Shown here: piece after piece, positions 34,650 to 47,278 of the stretch
How the letters are laid out: the number at the start of each line of letters is the position of its first letter
Numbering within the stretch: the first letter of the stretch is position 1
From: Trichobilharzia szidati
Taxonomy: Eukaryota; Platyhelminthes; Trematoda; Strigeidida; Schistosomatidae
Direction of reading: 5' to 3'
Assembly (NCBI GenBank): GCA_944472155.2
Contig: OX235279.1
Span: forward strand, 62,283,564 to 62,347,563
DNA length: 64,000 bases
Made by a program: the position numbers and the translations under genes
Notes under the pieces: model-generated
Told to the model about the DNA's origin: nothing
Databases searched by the model: none
What the model saw: the letters and a program-made list of their open reading frames with translations, nothing else

Positions 34650-35640
34650 CATGCAGCTGAAGCCCTATGTTCCTCAAGGAATCAAAGGAAACAATAATAA
34701 TATCGATTAACTTCTGCTCGGTTCACCAATTGCCAACTGTTTCAAGGCACACCTAGAATTGAATACTCTACAATGAGCTATGGACCACTTCAAAGTCTAT
34801 AAGCGTTATATGTTTACTATCGTCATCACTGCCGATGAAAATGTTGATCGAAATAAAATCCTTGAAGTATTTATTGACAATCGCCGATCGATTAGTTTTA
34901 CTCTGGAAGTTAAGTCAGGAGAAAAGGTCCTCTTCTTAGGTGTTCAGCTTTCGTGAAGAAATGACAGATCAATTCACCACAAGTTAAAGTGGAACAGGCA
35001 ACTGACTAACTTCTATATCTTTGTTTCATTAAGCAGAAGAAGGAACTAAATCAAATCTCATATCTATGAAAAACACACTTGAGTCTTTCAGTAACACTCT
35101 AATTCAGCACGGTTATCCACAAGCATTCATCAATAAACATATGAAATGTAAGATAGACGATGCATAAAAGATAGAAGCGACAAGGAAAAAGTTGACTGTA
35201 AACTTGAAATTCAAAGGTAACACAACTGCTTAAATGTTTCAACGCAGACTATTGATAGCAGTTCAAAAAGCATTCTTCGTCCCAACTTCTCCACGCAATC
35301 TTCTGCTTATCAAAACGTCAAAGACATTGTTCCATTGTGGGCAACATCCATAAGGATTTATCTACTCACTTATTCCTGTCGACCTAGATACATGGGCCAG
35401 ACCAGTAGGATACTGTCTAGACGCACAGAGGAATATCCCTCAATATGGTTGTCGAAAGGAGAAATTAGAAGAAGCAATAGAGTTCAGTTGTCGCATACCT
35501 TTCATAGTGAAATGTAAGGTAAGGCTGAGTCGTTCGAAGAGCTCATGGATATTTCTTCTCTTCACAGCAGAAGCTCTTCCTATACACAAGGCAAACTGTG
35601 TACAGGAGTAGTTTATCCATTCTCTTTTAATACCATGCCC
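34650..35640 (+). mobile_element. Penelope-like element, RT end plus GIY-YIG, decayed
   Basis: Plus-strand pieces in changing frames: SISFTLEVKSGEKVLFLGVQ (RT palm edge), LIQHGYPQAFINKHMKC (thumb) and, at 35340-35520, LTYSCRPRYMGQTSRILSRR followed by EEYPSIWLSKGE, the GIY-YIG endonuclease. Many stops. A different subfamily from 58275-59360 by sequence. Confidence 0.75.
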
Positions 35641-35990
35641 TTAAAATTCCCTTTCTACGTCGTATATTAACTTGGTGTGTAATCTATATCCATTCAGTTT
35701 TTTCCTCTTATTCTTTACTTTAAAACTCTTAAAATATGTTTTATAAATATTCTGAACCTCTTGCAACTCCAACCAATGTTCCTGTTTCCAAACGCTTGTA
35801 GTTTTCATTAGTAAACATTTCTGGGTGATACTCCCTGTTCACTTTTAGATTACGTAATATACTATTTTTCGTGATATTTAATTTCATATGTTTTGTTACT
35901 AGCCGATATGAACAGATAACGTTATAAGTGCTTCCCTGACCATTCGCAATACCATATAACTGTACAGCTTTGAAGTGAAATTACGAAAAG
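35640..35990 (+). repeat. Direct repeat, copy 1 (Penelope tail-like)
   Basis: Shares ordered blocks with 37500-37950: TGTAATCTATATCCATTCAGTTTTT-like text, CTCTTATTCTTT, AATATTCTGA and GATATGAACAG. Lies directly after the GIY-YIG relic, so it is probably its 3' non-coding tail. Confidence 0.6.
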
Positions 35991-37196
35991 AATGTTCTTT
36001 GCTAACCTAGCTTGCATTTCTCGACAACACCCGTTTATAAGAAAATATAAACTGTCATTATTATTAGTCTACATTGAGTACAATTCACTTGTGATGTTAC
36101 GATGAAAATGCTGACAAAAGTATACAAGTGTATCACTTATTTTAAATTATTACCAAATCAAGAATAAGACTCGATGCCGTACACACCAAAGTTATATGGG
36201 GGAATTACTTCAAGCTTTATTTTTTCCCAAGTATTTGTAATCCATCCAAAACATACTTGGGTTTGTTTTGTTGATGCGAAGACAATGTTTCTATATTTCT
36301 TGATGTGCTCCATTGAATGACTAGTTATCATATTGTTCCCATAGACACAATGAATGCAACCTTATAATTTAACCATGAACCAAATTTATGTAATTTAAAT
36401 AATACTTATCCATGCCTGTACAATTGGTGTGTCCTACACAGGTAGGAAAAAAATGTATTTTATTAAATTACTATTATTAAATATGCCTACTAATCGTACA
36501 TGTAATTTATCATATTGTAAACTGGCGTCCCTCATGTAAAAAATGAGAATATATTATTATTATTATTAATTTATATCATGGATATTTTACATAATTTAAA
36601 CTTTCAGCATAATTAACCGACATGTCACCAGGCTGTTCAAATAGATAAGAATAAAAGTGCTCAAATACTAGTTTGCTCATAATCCTATGTCTTTTGAATG
36701 ACTTAGCAGTCCTCATGCATTTTACTGCTAAACGTTAGCTATCTATGTGTGCATTGAATTTGTTTGTTAACACGTTCATAGTTGACCCTTTGTACTTTCA
36801 AAACATGTTTAACAAGTTGTAACAGAATCAATATCAACTGCACTCAGTAAATAACCAGATATGGGCACCATAATGTGCCTTTGTTTTATCAGTGCTATAT
36901 GAGAAGATGTAGATATCGACTGGTGTCGTGAGAGCACTAATATGCATGCACTAGAACTTGTTCATACTCTAAAGTAGCAGCGTTGCGATAATTAACCAGA
37001 GAATCACAACATTATTGCATGACATAAAATGCAAGGGTATTGTTTACGTAGATGTCTTATTCAATTCGATAAGATGCAAACATTAAAAGTTCCAGTGTGC
37101 CACTCATCATCAAGGCCATAAATTCATTTTTCATATATGGAACTTTTAGTAACAACTACAGAAGTGTGGAAATTTGTATCTTTCAAAAAACCTAGT
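35991..37196. other. Intergenic, nothing recognised
   Basis: AT-rich. A short ATT run near 36553. Confidence 0.5.
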
Positions 37197-37376
37197 GGAA
37201 GGAGTCGAAGCAGTTCGAGTTAAATGTCGACGCCAGCCAGATGACCAGTTTATACAAGGAAACATTGCGTATGTGTTTTCTTCCATCGACTCCTGAATTT
37301 TTATAGAAGTCTCGCATAGTGTACAGGAACGACCTCAACATAATCACGCCCGTGATTATTGGTTACCCTCGAGGGA
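37197..37376 (+). repeat. Dispersed repeat, copy 1
   Basis: Matches the reverse complement of 46145-46335: GAAGCAGTTCGAGTTAA, CTTCCATCGACTCC, GTGTACAGGAACG and ATTGGTTACCCTCGAGGG. Family unknown. Followed by the tail-like repeat at 37500. Confidence 0.65.
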
Positions 37377-37499
37377 TAATTATTGAAATTATTGGAGAGG
37401 AAATCAATTCTCTTCAAGACAGCACTTTATTAATTTATTACTGGATAGTGTTTTGACAACCATCTACTGCTCGCAACTATATTATGGTGCACACATAAC

Positions 37500-37950
37500 G
37501 TCCAGAATTTCTTTCAGTAGCTCCACTATTTCTTATCCAATCCCTTTTACTAGCATAGCCTTGAACGTTTCCTCTTTTACAGTTGTATACCTATCTCGTA
37601 TGTAATCCATATTCATTCGGTTTTCTCCTCTTATTCTTTCTATTTAAACTTCTAACTTTAAAATATACTTCGTGAATATTCTGACCCTTTTACTCTTTTG
37701 AACAATATTCCTATTTCCTAGAGCAAGTAGATTTAGTGACAATAATTACTCAACGATATTAGTCCCTTAATGTCGCTTGATTATGTAACTTATTATTTCG
37801 ATTCTATATAATTTTACGTTTCGTTGCCTACTGATATGAACAGTCGACCCTTGTAGGCATTTCCTTGACCCTTTAGGCCACTATCTAACTGTAAGTTTTG
37901 ATTTTATTGCCAATAATACTTTTCATATCTCTGGTTTTGAAATTCAGTCA
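37500..37950 (+). repeat. Direct repeat, copy 2 (Penelope tail-like)
   Basis: See 35640-35990; the blocks occur in the same order and orientation. No GIY-YIG sequence precedes this copy. Confidence 0.55.
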
Positions 37951-38575
37951 TCCGTATCACAAGTGTTCAGTACAGATCTTTATTTGTTATTAAAGCATCT
38001 TAACAAAATCAATACTTTGGTGAGTAGTACTCACTATTCTGACAAGAGATTATTTCTTCTCTTCTGATTATATTAGCTTAGATGAAACTGACTATAGATA
38101 ATTTGGTCTATTAAAAAAAAATACTTTTTAGCTGACAATATTAATTGAAAATAGGTTAGATTATCGAGAGTAGGTATTTTCAACTGAAAAAAAAACATTT
38201 GATTGGATGTAATGCTAACCTTACCGATCCACTGGAATGACCCATGTAGCTGATCTCACAGTCATTTTGTCTAACTGAGCCAGCATGATGCATCGGCCTA
38301 TAGTCTGTCCTTCAATGAGTATGTAGGTTTGAATACCACCCTGATCCCTGCTTTACTAGGAATCTCACGTAAGGTTTCAGATTCCCCGTACCTTACACGG
38401 TAACATGTGAATGTCACAATTTCCTTCTTATTTGTGCTCTGGTCAGTAGTTTCACTAATATTTCATCTTGAACATCCTAATACACTTTATGCGGTAATCA
38501 TTTTCCACCAATGCTTCTACTTTGGGTGGTTGAAAAGACTGTATCTACCCAATTAGACAAAGTAATTTAACCTTT

Positions 38576-39305
38576 TTATATCTGTGGGGGCAAACCTGCG
38601 TGTATTCCAGTTGACAGAGGTGAGCATAACACTTCGATAACACGTAGAGGAATCTTTTCGCCACCGTATTTTAAGAAAGTTGAGGGAATCCCATCTGAAC
38701 TAGGAAGGGCTGATTGAATGTCTAAGGGAATCCAATCGATAAGTTTATTTGGTATAACTCCCTGTGACACAGCATTCATAATTTGATGGCGTCTAGAGCA
38801 CAATTTACTGTTCTTCTCGAACTTCACATTACATTATGCTGAAATATACTCTGGGTGTTAGATTATCAACTATCCTCTGTTCATTCTACTTCTGTCAGCT
38901 TTGAGTCGAAATAATGTTTGATGTTATATATATTTACACTTTTATAATGACTTATGTCAGCTGCCAGAATCAGAAAATAATTCCTGAAATGAAAAACCAG
39001 CTCTTTTATCCTGTAAATATGTTGGTTGTCGCTTCCCTTATAACGTTACAGTTTGATTTGGCGTGGGTGATGCATTCCCCACTACGCCCACCTGGTCCGT
39101 CCTTTCTGAAGAATGAATAACCCTCACATTGAAAGGAGTCGTTGTTTAGTTCATATGTGTGCCAAGCCCCAGTAACTATTTGTGCTGAAGGTTGGCTTAT
39201 CAACAGTAAGGATAGGATGTATGTTATCTTGTTTACAGTGGACCTAGTATCAATGAGAACTACACTAAGATTGGCTGAATCACAACAGTAGATGACAATA
39301 TACAA
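38576..39305 (-). mobile_element. LINE relic: endonuclease and RT pieces
   Basis: On the minus strand 39305-39006 contains FQCEGYSFFRKDGPGGRSGE, typical of the LINE endonuclease (RxDRxGGxGGG-like), and 38827-38576 contains SALPSSDGIPSTFLKYGG then IPLRVIEVL, the start of RT. Order and spacing fit one decayed ORF2. No palm motif seen. Confidence 0.6.
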
Positions 39306-41034
39306 TCATTTTATTCTCAGATGAAAACAATGGCAATGAAGGTGTCAGGAAAGCGTAGATTATAGAAGAGTCAGAAAATTCTAATTGCACCTTTAAATTT
39401 CGCCAGATCTGATTCAAACACAGGATGACCCAGTTCACTGATTCGGAGGCAAGCTCGTCAGCAGTGTACTCGAATTGATGCACCTCGGATGGTCACATCA
39501 TATTAATACAAACGAATTCTGGTTGTTTACTTAGGTGAAATACAAATGAAAACATTCTGGTGTTCCTACGTTCTCTCATCAGTACGCCTTAATTGCGAAG
39601 CTTTCAATCAGTCGAGGCACACACAACTCCATTTGACTAGGATAATCACAATTACAGGAGGGATTTCCACCATATTCCATCTCTGACTAGAAGACTATTA
39701 CTGTGCTTCACCTTTAGCCACGCCTTGCATAATTGATTGAGAAGTGGGACTGTACATAAATGAGTCAGTCATTATCACTGATATATTCTGTTTTGGTCAT
39801 AGTGTTCATCAATCTCTACCTGTGTTTTGTTTGAATTCCAGGCACTAGGAGAGGTTGTACTCCACTGTAGCTACCAGTCGTTCTTCCAACTGCCGATTGA
39901 GTGGTTTCATATTTAATTTTCCAGCTGCCAAATATTTTTCATTGAACTCCACGTTTGAAATTCATTTACGAACAAATAAATTATCTTAATTTCACACTGT
40001 AATATCGAATGTGAGGTGTTTTGAATCAAAACTTCCTGTTACTATCAGCGCCAAGTAAAGGCATCATGTATGATGTCGAAATTTTGTATATAACTGAAGA
40101 TTAGAAGTCTTGGAAGTTATCTTGGAATACAGAACTTCAGCAGTAGTTTATCTAAATCGAATGCATCACGAAATTTCCACCAGAAGCACAATAAGGTGAT
40201 GTCGCAAACTTTAATCAAATGATTGAACAGGATTGAAAACCCTTAGTATAATAAGTAAAAAAAAATGCACGCAAATACAAATAAGCAGATAGACAAATGG
40301 ATAGAGCAGTACTGTAATCGAGAATATTTGAAACTTAGATCCATATTTTTGGTGTTGTCTCGTCCTCCCAGGTGTATGGTTTAATGTTCATCTAAGCCAC
40401 ATCTTGAGTGCTAATTTCGAAAGGAAGCATTGCCTTTTTTAATCTGATGACTAGCGATAAATATAAAAGTCTGGTTACCAGTACCACATAATATAACACA
40501 TGCAATACAATATAGAGAAGGATAAATTCTCAAGTAATTCCCTTGGGTTCAATTCTGTGTAACCTGGATTTTCCTTTTGTACTCTGCCTATCACCATAAC
40601 GATACGCTCATGTTATTCACTCGATGAAGTTCACGGTGAGCTTTGTTGTTCACTGTTTCACGAAGATAGTCAAACCATCCTGGAGTTCATTATTTTTGAT
40701 TTGTAAGTGGCAATAAAATTCTATAACTTTTCTGTAGGTGTTTCAAATTCTGTTAAAACACTCTTTTCAGATGTACTTGACGTTATCTCCGTCTCCATTC
40801 AGCTGCATTGGATTCCATCACGGTCATCTTAATTCGTCATGTTCATCGTCTAGATTAAATGTCTTAATTACGTTGATGATTTCAGCAACATTTTATTTCA
40901 GTGATTGCCGTACAGTTGCAATCAATGAATTTAAAAAGTCTAAGGGGATACCGGTTAGTGTAGAATATAGTAGGAGTGCATAAATCACACTGACAGAAGC
41001 ACTGAGCAGTCCCTACTGAAGACAATTCATGTGA
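39306..41034. other. Intergenic, nothing recognised
   Basis: Short open frames only. Confidence 0.5.
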
Positions 41035-41170
41035 AACACTGAAAACCAAGAACCATTGGATAGTTGCTTCGCCCCAGTTTAGGACTATCCGGCAGTGTGC
41101 ACCAGTGACCGTAGCAGAGACTGAACTGATGAACAGTCACAAAATAAGACGAAAGAGCTGTTCAGTGCCT
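41035..41170. repeat. Two decayed hammerhead-SINE relics, facing
   Basis: 41040-41100 resembles the minus-orientation copies (AGAACCATTGGA, CTTCGCCCCAGTTTAGGACT). 41130-41170 in plus orientation has CTGATGAACAGTC, a loop, then GACGAAAG and AGCTGTTCAGTGC, with a partial core. Both are too diverged for activity. Confidence 0.45.
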
Positions 41171-41859
41171 CTTGGTATCTCGATTATTCACCAACCGATG
41201 CCTATTCACCAAGAAATTTGTATTGAAGCTAAGCAGAATCCCTACAAGTTCAAAATCTCGACTGCTGATTTGGCTAGGCGTTACCTAGAGGAGATTAACA
41301 AATTGATAACATGATGATATTTAACGGTAATAAACAATTGTGTCACAATGTGGCGAACTGAACTCAGCTGAGAGGAGGATTTGGAGTCTTATGAGGACTA
41401 TCGAAATGTTATGTTATTATGTCAGATGATAACAAAATTTTACCATCAACTGAATGTGAAGGAACAATGGCTTAGATAAAGATATGAACACAATTACAAA
41501 GTAAGGAGAATATTTTGTTGGGGCGGCGTGTGGACTTGACTAGTTTAGCGGTTGTATTTTGAACCTCAGTTGGTAGGGTATCAAACCAGAAGTTCGGTGG
41601 CCCCTGCCTCACATCGTGACTCTACCCGGGGTTCTTTACTAGAAGGTGATATTAGTTAACGAAAACGTTCATTGTATTTATTCTCGGTTATCCATTGTCA
41701 AGCAAAACGTATCCTGTGTTCAAACCACCTAACTGACTAAAGTGAAATACCACTGTCTAGTGAAGCTATTACTAGTACGTTTAGGCACTCGACTTTAATC
41801 ACTTCGAGGTATATTTCATCACTGACTGACGTCGATTACAGAACTGGTGAAAATCAAGG

Positions 41860-42040
41860 AAAACTGGATACTCGTTTCGTCCTGATTTGGAATTTCTCAG
41901 TGATAGCCACTCATGGACCTATCGATAGCCGATTACAAAACATTCAGGTTACGACGTGAGCTCGGTAATATTCAACCGAAATTTAATGGCTCCTGAACAC
42001 TAACTTCCATTAGTTCTCAGTGTACCACTGTCCTTCAGCA
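41860..42040 (-). repeat. Hammerhead-SINE copy, diverged, with tRNA-like part
   Basis: On the minus strand: ribozyme part at 41865-41915 (GAGAAATTCCAAATCAGGACGAAACGAG in pieces), then sequence parallel to the tRNA-like head of 42870-42935 (plus-strand GGTTACGACGTGAGCTCGG..., AATGGCTCCTGAACACTAAC). Core CTGANGA degraded. Confidence 0.55.
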
Positions 42041-42819
42041 TATTGATACAGTCCGTGCATCAACCCACCAATACCATGGTCAACACTGATATCACCAATT
42101 AAAGCTTTTATCACATGAAACCAATTAAGCAGTCCCTTACAGTAGTTTATGGCACGCTTTGATCTAGAAGCTTACTGCATAAATTGAATTCTGTGTGATT
42201 TACTTTCCAATCGAGTATCCAACTATATTTTAGATATACACACCTTCAAATGGTAAATCTCTGCCTAAGACCGAAAATATGTCATGGAGCTTTGAGAACA
42301 CACTGATTCAAAAATATCAGGCGAATTCTTGCAACTAGAGTACTCAACCAGGAAGATAATAATCATATACATGTATAGACATGTGCACTAATTATGAACT
42401 TATTAAGAGTACATTAACTCAATGGTCTCCTTTCTTAGTTAATTCATCAGGAAAATGCAACAAACCCATTTTGGAAACAATGCACTATTTGAAGTGACAC
42501 ACGACATGGCTTCCACAGGGAATATAACAGTAGTTTCTATATTAGATGAGGTATTGACAGATGATATCGTTTCATTTTTCCGCAATCGCCTTGAAAGTAA
42601 CACTGTAGGCGTTGGCGAAATTAGTTGTGTGACATGCAGCTAAAAGGTATTTTTATCTTCAATTACTCTAATTGGTCAAATAGTCCAGGTTCCACAAAGG
42701 CTAAAATACACTACTATCCGCAGGTATAATCTGCGGTGAATTTTTCCATCCTGAAGTATTGTTTACAGGATTTTCATTATGAGCTGACATTAGTTAGAGA
42801 ACCATTGGAAAACCTGGGA

Positions 42820-42865
42820 GTACTGGACAGCTGTTTCGTCCTAGTTTGGGACTCTTCAGCAGTAC
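42820..42865 (-). ncRNA. Hammerhead ribozyme, intact core
   Basis: Minus strand: stem I GTACTG, core CTGAAGA (CTGANGA consensus), stem II GTCC-CAAACTA-GGAC, GAAA, stem III AC/GT around AGCT, cleavage triplet GTC, then CAGTAC closing stem I (6 of 6 pairs). Every conserved core base is present. Activity is predicted, not shown. Confidence 0.75.
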
Positions 42866-43040
42866 GCACCCACCGGGATTCGAACCCAGGACCTTCTGGT
42901 TATAAGGTGAGCTCGCATACCATTAAGCCACTGGAACCCGATCCAATGGCCCATGAATTCTAACTTCTGCCAATTCACGACATAGCGCGACCCCTAGCCA
43001 ATGTCTTCGGCGAGTATTTGTCCTCACACCCGGCCTAGGA

Positions 43041-43086
43041 GTACTGGACAGCTGTTTCGTCCTAGTTTGGGACTCTTCATCAGTAC
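43041..43086 (-). ncRNA. Hammerhead ribozyme, core mutated
   Basis: Same stems as the copy at 42820-42865, but the sequence before TGAAGA is GTACTGA, so core position C3 is A. C3 pairs with G8 in the active structure, so this copy should be inactive. Shares the change with 28891-28936. Confidence 0.65.
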
Positions 43087-43090
43087 GCAG

Positions 43091-44659
43091 CAGTATTGTC
43101 TTTCATTAACTTGAATAACGTTTTGGTGAGAACTATATGAAATAACCGAGTAATAGTCATTAATAGGGATTTCGAGACCAATCACTTACAATTGTTTTCA
43201 ATTTGATCATGGTTTCGGATTTAGTGTATATGGGTTGTCTGTTAGCTATGCCACACCCGACGACACTGGACCATTCTTTTATTTATCACTGAGTGTATAT
43301 GCCTTCCCACGACAGCATGTGAACTCACGAATATTGGGTGAGTTAAATTCAACAGAATTTTGTCTGTTAATCGTAGTCATTTTGAGAGAAATGACCTTTG
43401 TGGAACTAGGAAAAAGAATTAAGTGTAAAGAGTTCACTTGACAACCAACAGGAATTTCGAGGTCATTTGCATGACTTGGTCTCTACTAAGCAAAACAGTA
43501 GCTGTCGCTCCGATCAGTACTTCACTATAAAACACAGTGAATTGATGTCATCCAACAGTGCTTGTATTCTGAATATCTTATCTAAATTCGGAACTCGTCA
43601 GTTCCGGAGAATAACAAAAACGTTATTAAAAATTGAAGGTTAATCAAAGCAAAACATTGTTGAAAACTGGAGAAAATGAAATTCGACGAAACTCTAAACG
43701 ATGACATTAGTAAAACCTGTATTAAAACCCCTAGTTCTCAAGTTAAAAGAAGGAAACCGTCAACGACTAAGCAAATATAATCTCGGCAGACATGTTAATC
43801 AATAAACCTTTTCTCCACCCACCCGCCATCATTTCGAATTTAATAATAATAATAATTTTTGCTTTATTGCGAAAACAGTACTAATGATACAGCAAGGAAT
43901 TCTCACCATTCAGTACAATATTGCATCTAATTTATTCAAAATGACAAAAAATAAACAATTACATAATAATAATAACAAAACGTTGTCATAGCACCTATGT
44001 AGCAATTACAGTATGCGATAAGGAGGAAAATATGCATAAAGTATAAAAATTGTAGTAATAATAGTAATAACAACTAAAATAAAATAGCTAAGTTATAATT
44101 AAACGATAGAAAGGGTGACACCATAAAATTACAGAAAGATGAACTGTGGTGGCCTAAAAACATATCAAATTATATGTTCATCGAAAAATAAGGAATCCAA
44201 TGAAAATCGTGGTTGTTTTGTGAGATTGAAAAGAACTCAACCTTGGACCGCGCGCAAGGAACGAATCGTCTTCTCTCTCTACAGCGGCTCGCTCAGCACA
44301 TCTGCCGACCAACTCTGTCTCGCACTGATTGACACATCCACATTAAGATATTTTGCTCCTACCTGCTTTTCTCTACGCGGGAGATCTCCGACGGTTGACA
44401 TCTCTAAGGAGTAATTGAGGATTTGCATAATCAAGAAAAGGACAATTTCATCCCTATAATTTCGTAAGTCTATAATTTGAGTATTTTGTGACTATTATAG
44501 TTCTTCTTCAAATAACTTCAGTTTTTTGTGTATACTAACTTAAGTGAACTGAATATCTTGTATATACATATTTGTTAGTATTTGTTCTGTCCTTTTTAAT
44601 TGTGTGTATAGACATACTTAGTTGTTAGGTCCACTACAGAAAAATGAAAGGGTCGATTC
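43091..44659. other. Intergenic, nothing recognised
   Basis: AAT run near 43845-43857. Open frame 44139-44414 (+) has no recognised domain. Confidence 0.5.
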
Positions 44660-45620
44660 ACTTTGCTAATTACATAGTAACTTATATGTTTCACGTCTAA
44701 CAGAGTCTTCATCACATAAAATACGGGCTAAATACGGTATTGTAGAACTTTTGTACTTAGTGGTTCGAGCATATAACTTTTTATATTGACTTCTTGTCCT
44801 ACCTGATGGGATACAAGGGGATAGTTGTGAATAAAGGGGATGCAGAGGGTCTGACAGTATGGCCTTTGCCCATTTTGTACAGGAATTTATGTGTCTCTCG
44901 ACTACAGTATTGGCTAGTTCACGCAGTGGCAAACCACAAGCCCTACTCACAGCATTTAATACCCTTCGTAATATGATATAGTCTTTTTTGAGAAGCCCAG
45001 GAAATATTAATGGAGAGCAATAGAGTACAATAGGTAAAATACAGGAGTTTAAAAATTGCAGAACTAAAGGTTGGTTGATACCTTATTGTCTTAACTTTTT
45101 AATGTAGAAGGTAAGACGAAACATTTTCTTAGAGACTGATAAGATGTGGGATGACCATGAAAGGTCAGAGGAAAGAACTAATCCAAGTTATTTAATGCTT
45201 AACTTGGTTTCAGTGCCAACTATGCTACAGGCATCATGGGAACTAACTAGTTCATGTATGTCACGTCGATGCTTGAAAGTAAAGTTAACTGCCTGGCATT
45301 TGGAAGGATTTAACATGACTATTTAAATTAGACCACTTGCTGATGTCCAACAGAAAGCTATTAAGTTTGGTGCAGTCAGACTCGGAAGTGATGGGCAGTG
45401 ATACAGTCAGATCATCAGCATATTTAACAAAGTTGGTTTCGTTTAATTGAGGCAGGTCGTGTAGGAAGAAAGAAAAAAGAAAAGGAGAGAGGACGGCACC
45501 TTGAGGAACACCGGCTTTTGTAAGCGAGGCAGAAGAAGATTTGCCATTCTATGCAGTATACTGCATTCTATCAGAAAAATAAGAACGCGACCAACTCTTA
45601 GCCCAAGATCCTGTTTGCGT
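44660..45620 (-). mobile_element. CR1/Jockey-like LINE relic with YADD motif
   Basis: Minus strand: RT piece SSASLTKAGVPQGAVLSPFL, HDLPQLNETNFVKYADDLTV, SESDCTKLNSFLLDISKWSN and NFTFKHRRDIHELVSS, then after frame breaks the C-terminal tail RACGLPLRELANTVVERHIN, ILSDPLHPLYSQ and PSGRTRSQYKKLYARTTKYK ending at 44666. Palm residues are kept (YADD) but the frame is broken. Same family as 6750-8560. Confidence 0.8.
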
Positions 45621-46144
45621 ATGGATTTCTGTTCATGTACTGTTTATACCTCAGTTATACCTAGCTGATGAAAACGTAGTCTTTTAGGGTAATTGGATTT
45701 TAGCCCTGTAGATAAATTAAGACTCTATTCATCCAGTGTGGTAGCAAAATGACCTGGCTTAACATGTCCACAAATAGAAGATTCAGCTCTCCTGTCTTCT
45801 CCTTTCGTCAACCAAACCAGATGACGTTCAGCTACACGCTTCCAGAAAACTCGCTTACAAAGTACAACGTAATTTCACATGAGCATGTGAAATAGTAGAT
45901 ATACAAAGTGGTGAAAATTGACGTTGATTCATTCCTCATGCATTGTCGATTCACACTCCAGCTCCAGTACACCAGAAGCGAGTCAGAGGAATAGAGAGTA
46001 CGTTTGATGCGATTAGACAGGAGACTTGTCAGTACCTCGAGAGTGGTATAACTTTTCGTAATGTCAAGCCCTAATGGGCGTCTTCTTCAGCAGGGTGCCT
46101 TGAAGAGGAGTTATTTCTTCCCGAATCATTCTAAAAATAAACCC

Positions 46145-46335
46145 TCGAGAGTAACCAATATTCACGAGCGTGATTCTGCTGAGAGCGTTCCTGTACACAA
46201 TGCGAAGACTCTAGACAAAGTCAGGAAGCACTGAACTTTGGAGTTGATGGAAGGAAATACACACAAAATTTCCTAATAGTAACTGGCTATCCGGCATGTT
46301 TCGACACTTAATTCGAACTGCTTCCAAAGAAGTTT
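46145..46335 (-). repeat. Dispersed repeat, copy 2 (inverted relative to copy 1)
   Basis: Reverse complement matches 37197-37376 in order and spacing. Length about 190 bp. Family unknown. Confidence 0.65.
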
Positions 46336-46450
46336 CATGCATGGAGTGGACTGTCCAAGTTATTTTCTATTTACTAAATGAGCCACTAAGTCTTCCTTCT
46401 GTCACAGGCAAACCTCCAGTCTCTCATCTGAAAATACCTCATACGTCTGA

Positions 46451-46693
46451 CAGGCTAGATTCATAAATGTACAAATCGATTCAGCTGTACCAAGCATACA
46501 CTCTCAGATAAAGACTAATTCAATTCAACAAACGGAAGCAGCTGACGACAATTCAAGTAGTTGTAAAATGCCAGAAAGTGAGAATTGCTCTTCGCCAAAA
46601 TTGGACAGTGATGGCAAATCTCCGCTAACCAACGTATACCAATGTGTAATTCATCAGCAGAATACAAAAATCACTTCCATTTACAACCGGTGA
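46451..46693 (+). other. Coding-like open stretch without start codon
   Basis: About 80 codons, from QARFINVQID through QQTEAADDNSSSCKMPESEN to TKITSIYNR and stop. The immediately preceding frame (46375-46470) is also open and polar (PSVTGKPPVSHLKIPHTSD). Amino-acid make-up is more protein-like than neighbouring frames. It could be an exon, a retrocopy or a transposon ORF1. No homologue recognised. Confidence 0.3.
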
Positions 46694-47278
46694 ATGATGA
46701 ACAGTTTATCCTTAGATTATCTGTTATTAACCATCATGTAATTGTGGTTGTTTTTTCTTATTTTCTATACTTTTCGGCAATATTAAACTGACAATCATTG
46801 GTTGTGAACGCCATAGTCACCACCTTAAAAAAATTTTGTATTATTCAGGATTACTCACACTACCACCACAAACACTGCATTAGACCTGACAATAAAAAAC
46901 AAAACAACAACCCTGAAATGTTATTTTAAGATTGTTTAGAGTTGTTTCAACCAAATTAACTGACCATCTTGGCGATAAACATGCTTAAATATCATTTCAT
47001 AACTTCTTGTATGACTATAGCTGCTTTACTGTGCCCCTGCATAATCATATCATAGCTTCCACTACCCAATACTGAGTTATTATTATATGATGTTTATTTT
47101 CCTTTCTACTTCTTGGTATTTTTTCGCATTTATAATTATTTTTGTGTTTATCCTGTTTTTCTGTTTTTTGCTGTTGGTGTCTTTTTTTTTTTTTTTGTTA
47201 AATACTCCTTTTAAATGTTTGTAAAATTAGATGCAAATATTGTAGATATGTGCTGAAAATTCTACACTGCACCACTAG
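46694..47278. other. Intergenic, nothing recognised
   Basis: Poly-T tract near 47180-47198. No gene. Confidence 0.5.

Larger units (their letters stand above)
42775..43090 (-). repeat. Hammerhead-ribozyme SINE, tandem ribozyme copy with tRNA-like promoter
   Basis: Reading on the minus strand: ribozyme at 43086-43041, linker, tRNA-like head with A-box-like TGGCTTAATGGTATGCG (about 42930-42914) and perfect B-box GGTTCGAATCC (42886-42876), then a second ribozyme at 42865-42820 and the tail to 42775. Two ribozymes 221 bp apart fit a tandem unit of the Sm-alpha family described in schistosomes, transcribed by pol III. Confidence 0.8.

Noticed and set aside
42870..42935. Functional tRNA gene
   Set aside because: A- and B-boxes are present but no acceptor stem pairing; it is the promoter head of the ribozyme SINE.
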